Assembly (NCBI GenBank): GCA_017513365.1
Contig: JAFXFY010000100.1
Location: 1 to 6,931 of the forward strand
DNA from: Alphaproteobacteria bacterium
Lineage (GTDB): Bacteria > Pseudomonadota > Alphaproteobacteria > CAAHEQ01 > UBA3637
Direction: 5' to 3'
DNA length: 6,931 bases
A program made the translations under genes and the position numbers. Numbering within the stretch: position 1 is the first letter of the stretch; each line of letters opens with the position of its first letter. Below are positions 5,561 through 6,931 of the stretch, one piece after another. The notes below the pieces were generated by a model. That model worked only from the letters and a program-made list of their open reading frames with translations. It was not told the origin of the DNA and searched no databases.

Positions 5561-6931
5561 ATGCGATTTAGAATTTTCCGATTTACACCCGAAACCGAAT
5601 CCAGACGTAAATGTCTGAAATGGTGGTGGTGGCGTGCAGCTCTTGGTATTGTCGGATTATGGGCATTATTATTAATTTTTATTCCGTTGATGGTGTATTT
5701 GCTCAGTTTGAATGATTTTCAAAGCGCTTGGAATACATCGGTCGGCTTTTGGAAAAAAACATTTACACAAAATATTTTCTTGCCGTTTTCGTCTTATTGG
5801 GAATGGATGAGCCAGTATATCACAAATGAGCCCAGACACAAAACATGGGGCAGTTTTTTTGCGTGGAAATTACCCCTTATCCCAACTGGTTTATTTATAT
5901 GGTATCAAATATGGTTGCCGATTAAAAACCCGTATTATTGGGCCTATCAAACCTTTGGAGATGGACGAGAAGCAACTAAAAAAGATTTGAAATCGTTCGG
6001 ATTATTGGATGGAAAAGGGTTGTTTTTAGGGTATTCTCAAGGGGTTAAAATGTTTTTACCCGATACACGCTCTGTCTTTTGTATCGGTTGTCCCGGATGT
6101 GGTAAAACAACCGGTGTGATTATTCCGGCGATTTTAGAAAATAATCATTCCTCTATGATTATTCACGATCCGAAAGGAGATATTGCCAAAGCAACCAGTG
6201 GGTATCGTGCAACATTAGGGCCTGTTTTTAAACTCAATTGGGGGGCCAGTGATGATTTGGAAAATGGTATTCGTTGGCCGTCTTGGAATCCGATAGGTGG
6301 TAAAAATTTACCCTCATTACAAAAGGGACGGGAAGGGTATATTGATACACTGATTTATTATTTAATTCCGGAAGGACCAACCGGAACAGACCCATATTGG
6401 GTAAAAGCAGGTCGGGGATGCCTTACGGGGTTAACCGGTTATTTATGTGGTAAAGTAGATCAGGCAAGGGCAAATGATTATTTCTTATCTCGTTTAAAAA
6501 ATGGTGGGTTAGATGAGGAAGACTATGCCGTTTTGCTATCCTATTACAAATCTATGCGTGATTTTCCGGAAGTTAAAGAGGCAATTGACAATACAATCAA
6601 CAAAAACATTACATTAGACAATTATTTACCCATCGGCAAATGGGGGATTATTCCTAAAAATTGGAGAGGTCAAGATGCCAACTTTGCCATGCTTTTGGAT
6701 ATTTTAAACAATAATCAAATGCGATATACGGCGGAACTCAGACAACGCAAACAAGCCGGTGATATTACCAGTTTGAATACAGACCCTTGGAAAATGATAT
6801 TGGAAGATATAGTGTTGGAAACGGCTTACTATGGATATGGACGCAGAACGTTGTTGGAGTTAGCTCAGGTTGAAGCTCTTCCGGAGAAACAACGTGGGTC
6901 TGTTATTTCTATGGCACTATTTGGTATTAAT
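5561..6931 (+). CDS. VirD4/TraG-family type IV secretion coupling ATPase (partial, runs off right edge)
   Basis: The frame from ATG 5561 is open to the last base, giving 457 residues without a stop. Coupling proteins are inner-membrane hexameric ATPases that recruit DNA or protein substrates to a type IV secretion or conjugation channel. A basic N-terminus with four consecutive tryptophans (21-24) leads into a transmembrane segment at about 26-48. A periplasmic loop follows, then a second segment at about 97-121; this is the usual two-span anchor. The ATPase domain has Walker A GCPGCGKT (176-183, K182) followed by HDPKGD (202-207), the DPKG[ED] signature of this family, then SGYRATLGPVFKLNW and WNPIGG. 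The Walker B and later motifs should lie beyond the window. It starts 2 bases after the pentapeptide gene and has its own AGGA site. A conjugative relaxosome partner (TraG) or a protein-secreting VirD4 cannot be told apart here, so no symbol is given. Confidence 0.92.
   Translation, partial: MRFRIFRFTPETESRRKCLKWWWWRAALGIVGLWALLLIFIPLMVYLLSLNDFQSAWNTSVGFWKKTFTQNIFLPFSSYWEWMSQYITNEPRHKTWGSFFAWKLPLIPTGLFIWYQIWLPIKNPYYWAYQTFGDGREATKKDLKSFGLLDGKGLFLGYSQGVKMFLPDTRSVFCIGCPGCGKTTGVIIPAILENNHSSMIIHDPKGDIAKATSGYRATLGPVFKLNWGASDDLENGIRWPSWNPIGGKNLPSLQKGREGYIDTLIYYLIPEGPTGTDPYWVKAGRGCLTGLTGYLCGKVDQARANDYFLSRLKNGGLDEEDYAVLLSYYKSMRDFPEVKEAIDNTINKNITLDNYLPIGKWGIIPKNWRGQDANFAMLLDILNNNQMRYTAELRQRKQAGDITSLNTDPWKMILEDIVLETAYYGYGRRTLLELAQVEALPEKQRGSVISMALFGIN

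Noticed and set aside
5621..5632. Four consecutive TGG codons (WWWW) suggesting a sequencing error or frameshift
   Set aside because: The frame stays open and coherent on both sides, and tryptophans at a membrane boundary after a basic N-terminus are plausible.

Overview
The window reads as chromosomal DNA from a low-GC, Gram-negative bacterium, most likely a host-associated alphaproteobacterium. The reasons are an lspA gene followed by a small lipoprotein carrying a VPP-[DE]-F-type motif like the alphaproteobacterial BamF (DUF3035) family, a MutL of the endonuclease-bearing type (as in organisms without MutH), and a VirD4/TraG-type coupling ATPase. This placement is inference from gene content; no rRNA or other marker is present. 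No tRNA, rRNA, CRISPR array, insertion sequence or long repeat was seen.

Layout. (1) The left edge, up to 446 on the plus strand, holds the 3' end of a cysteine-rich, probably exported protein of unknown function; it is visibly more AT-rich (about 32% GC by hand count) than its neighbour. (2) Its stop codon abuts the stop codon of a convergent minus-strand operon, transcribed right to left: lspA, a 44-residue lipoprotein, pgi, mutL (4518 down to 447). The genes are packed very tightly: lspA and the lipoprotein gene share an ATGA overlap, and the next two gaps are 12 and 14 bases. (3) The only real intergenic space is an 80-base AT-rich divergent promoter region (4519-4598). (4) On the plus strand a second operon starts: a pentapeptide-repeat protein with a lysine-rich tail, then, 2 bases later, a coupling ATPase of the VirD4/TraG type whose reading frame runs off the right edge.

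How the genes fit together. The minus operon combines lipoprotein maturation (LspA) with a lipoprotein that LspA is expected to process, plus glycolysis (Pgi) and mismatch repair (MutL). The plus operon pairs a type IV secretion coupling protein with a pentapeptide-repeat protein that could be a substrate, an adaptor or an accessory factor. The points most worth following are this pair, the apparent leaderless start of the pentapeptide gene, and the extremely small BamF-like lipoprotein.
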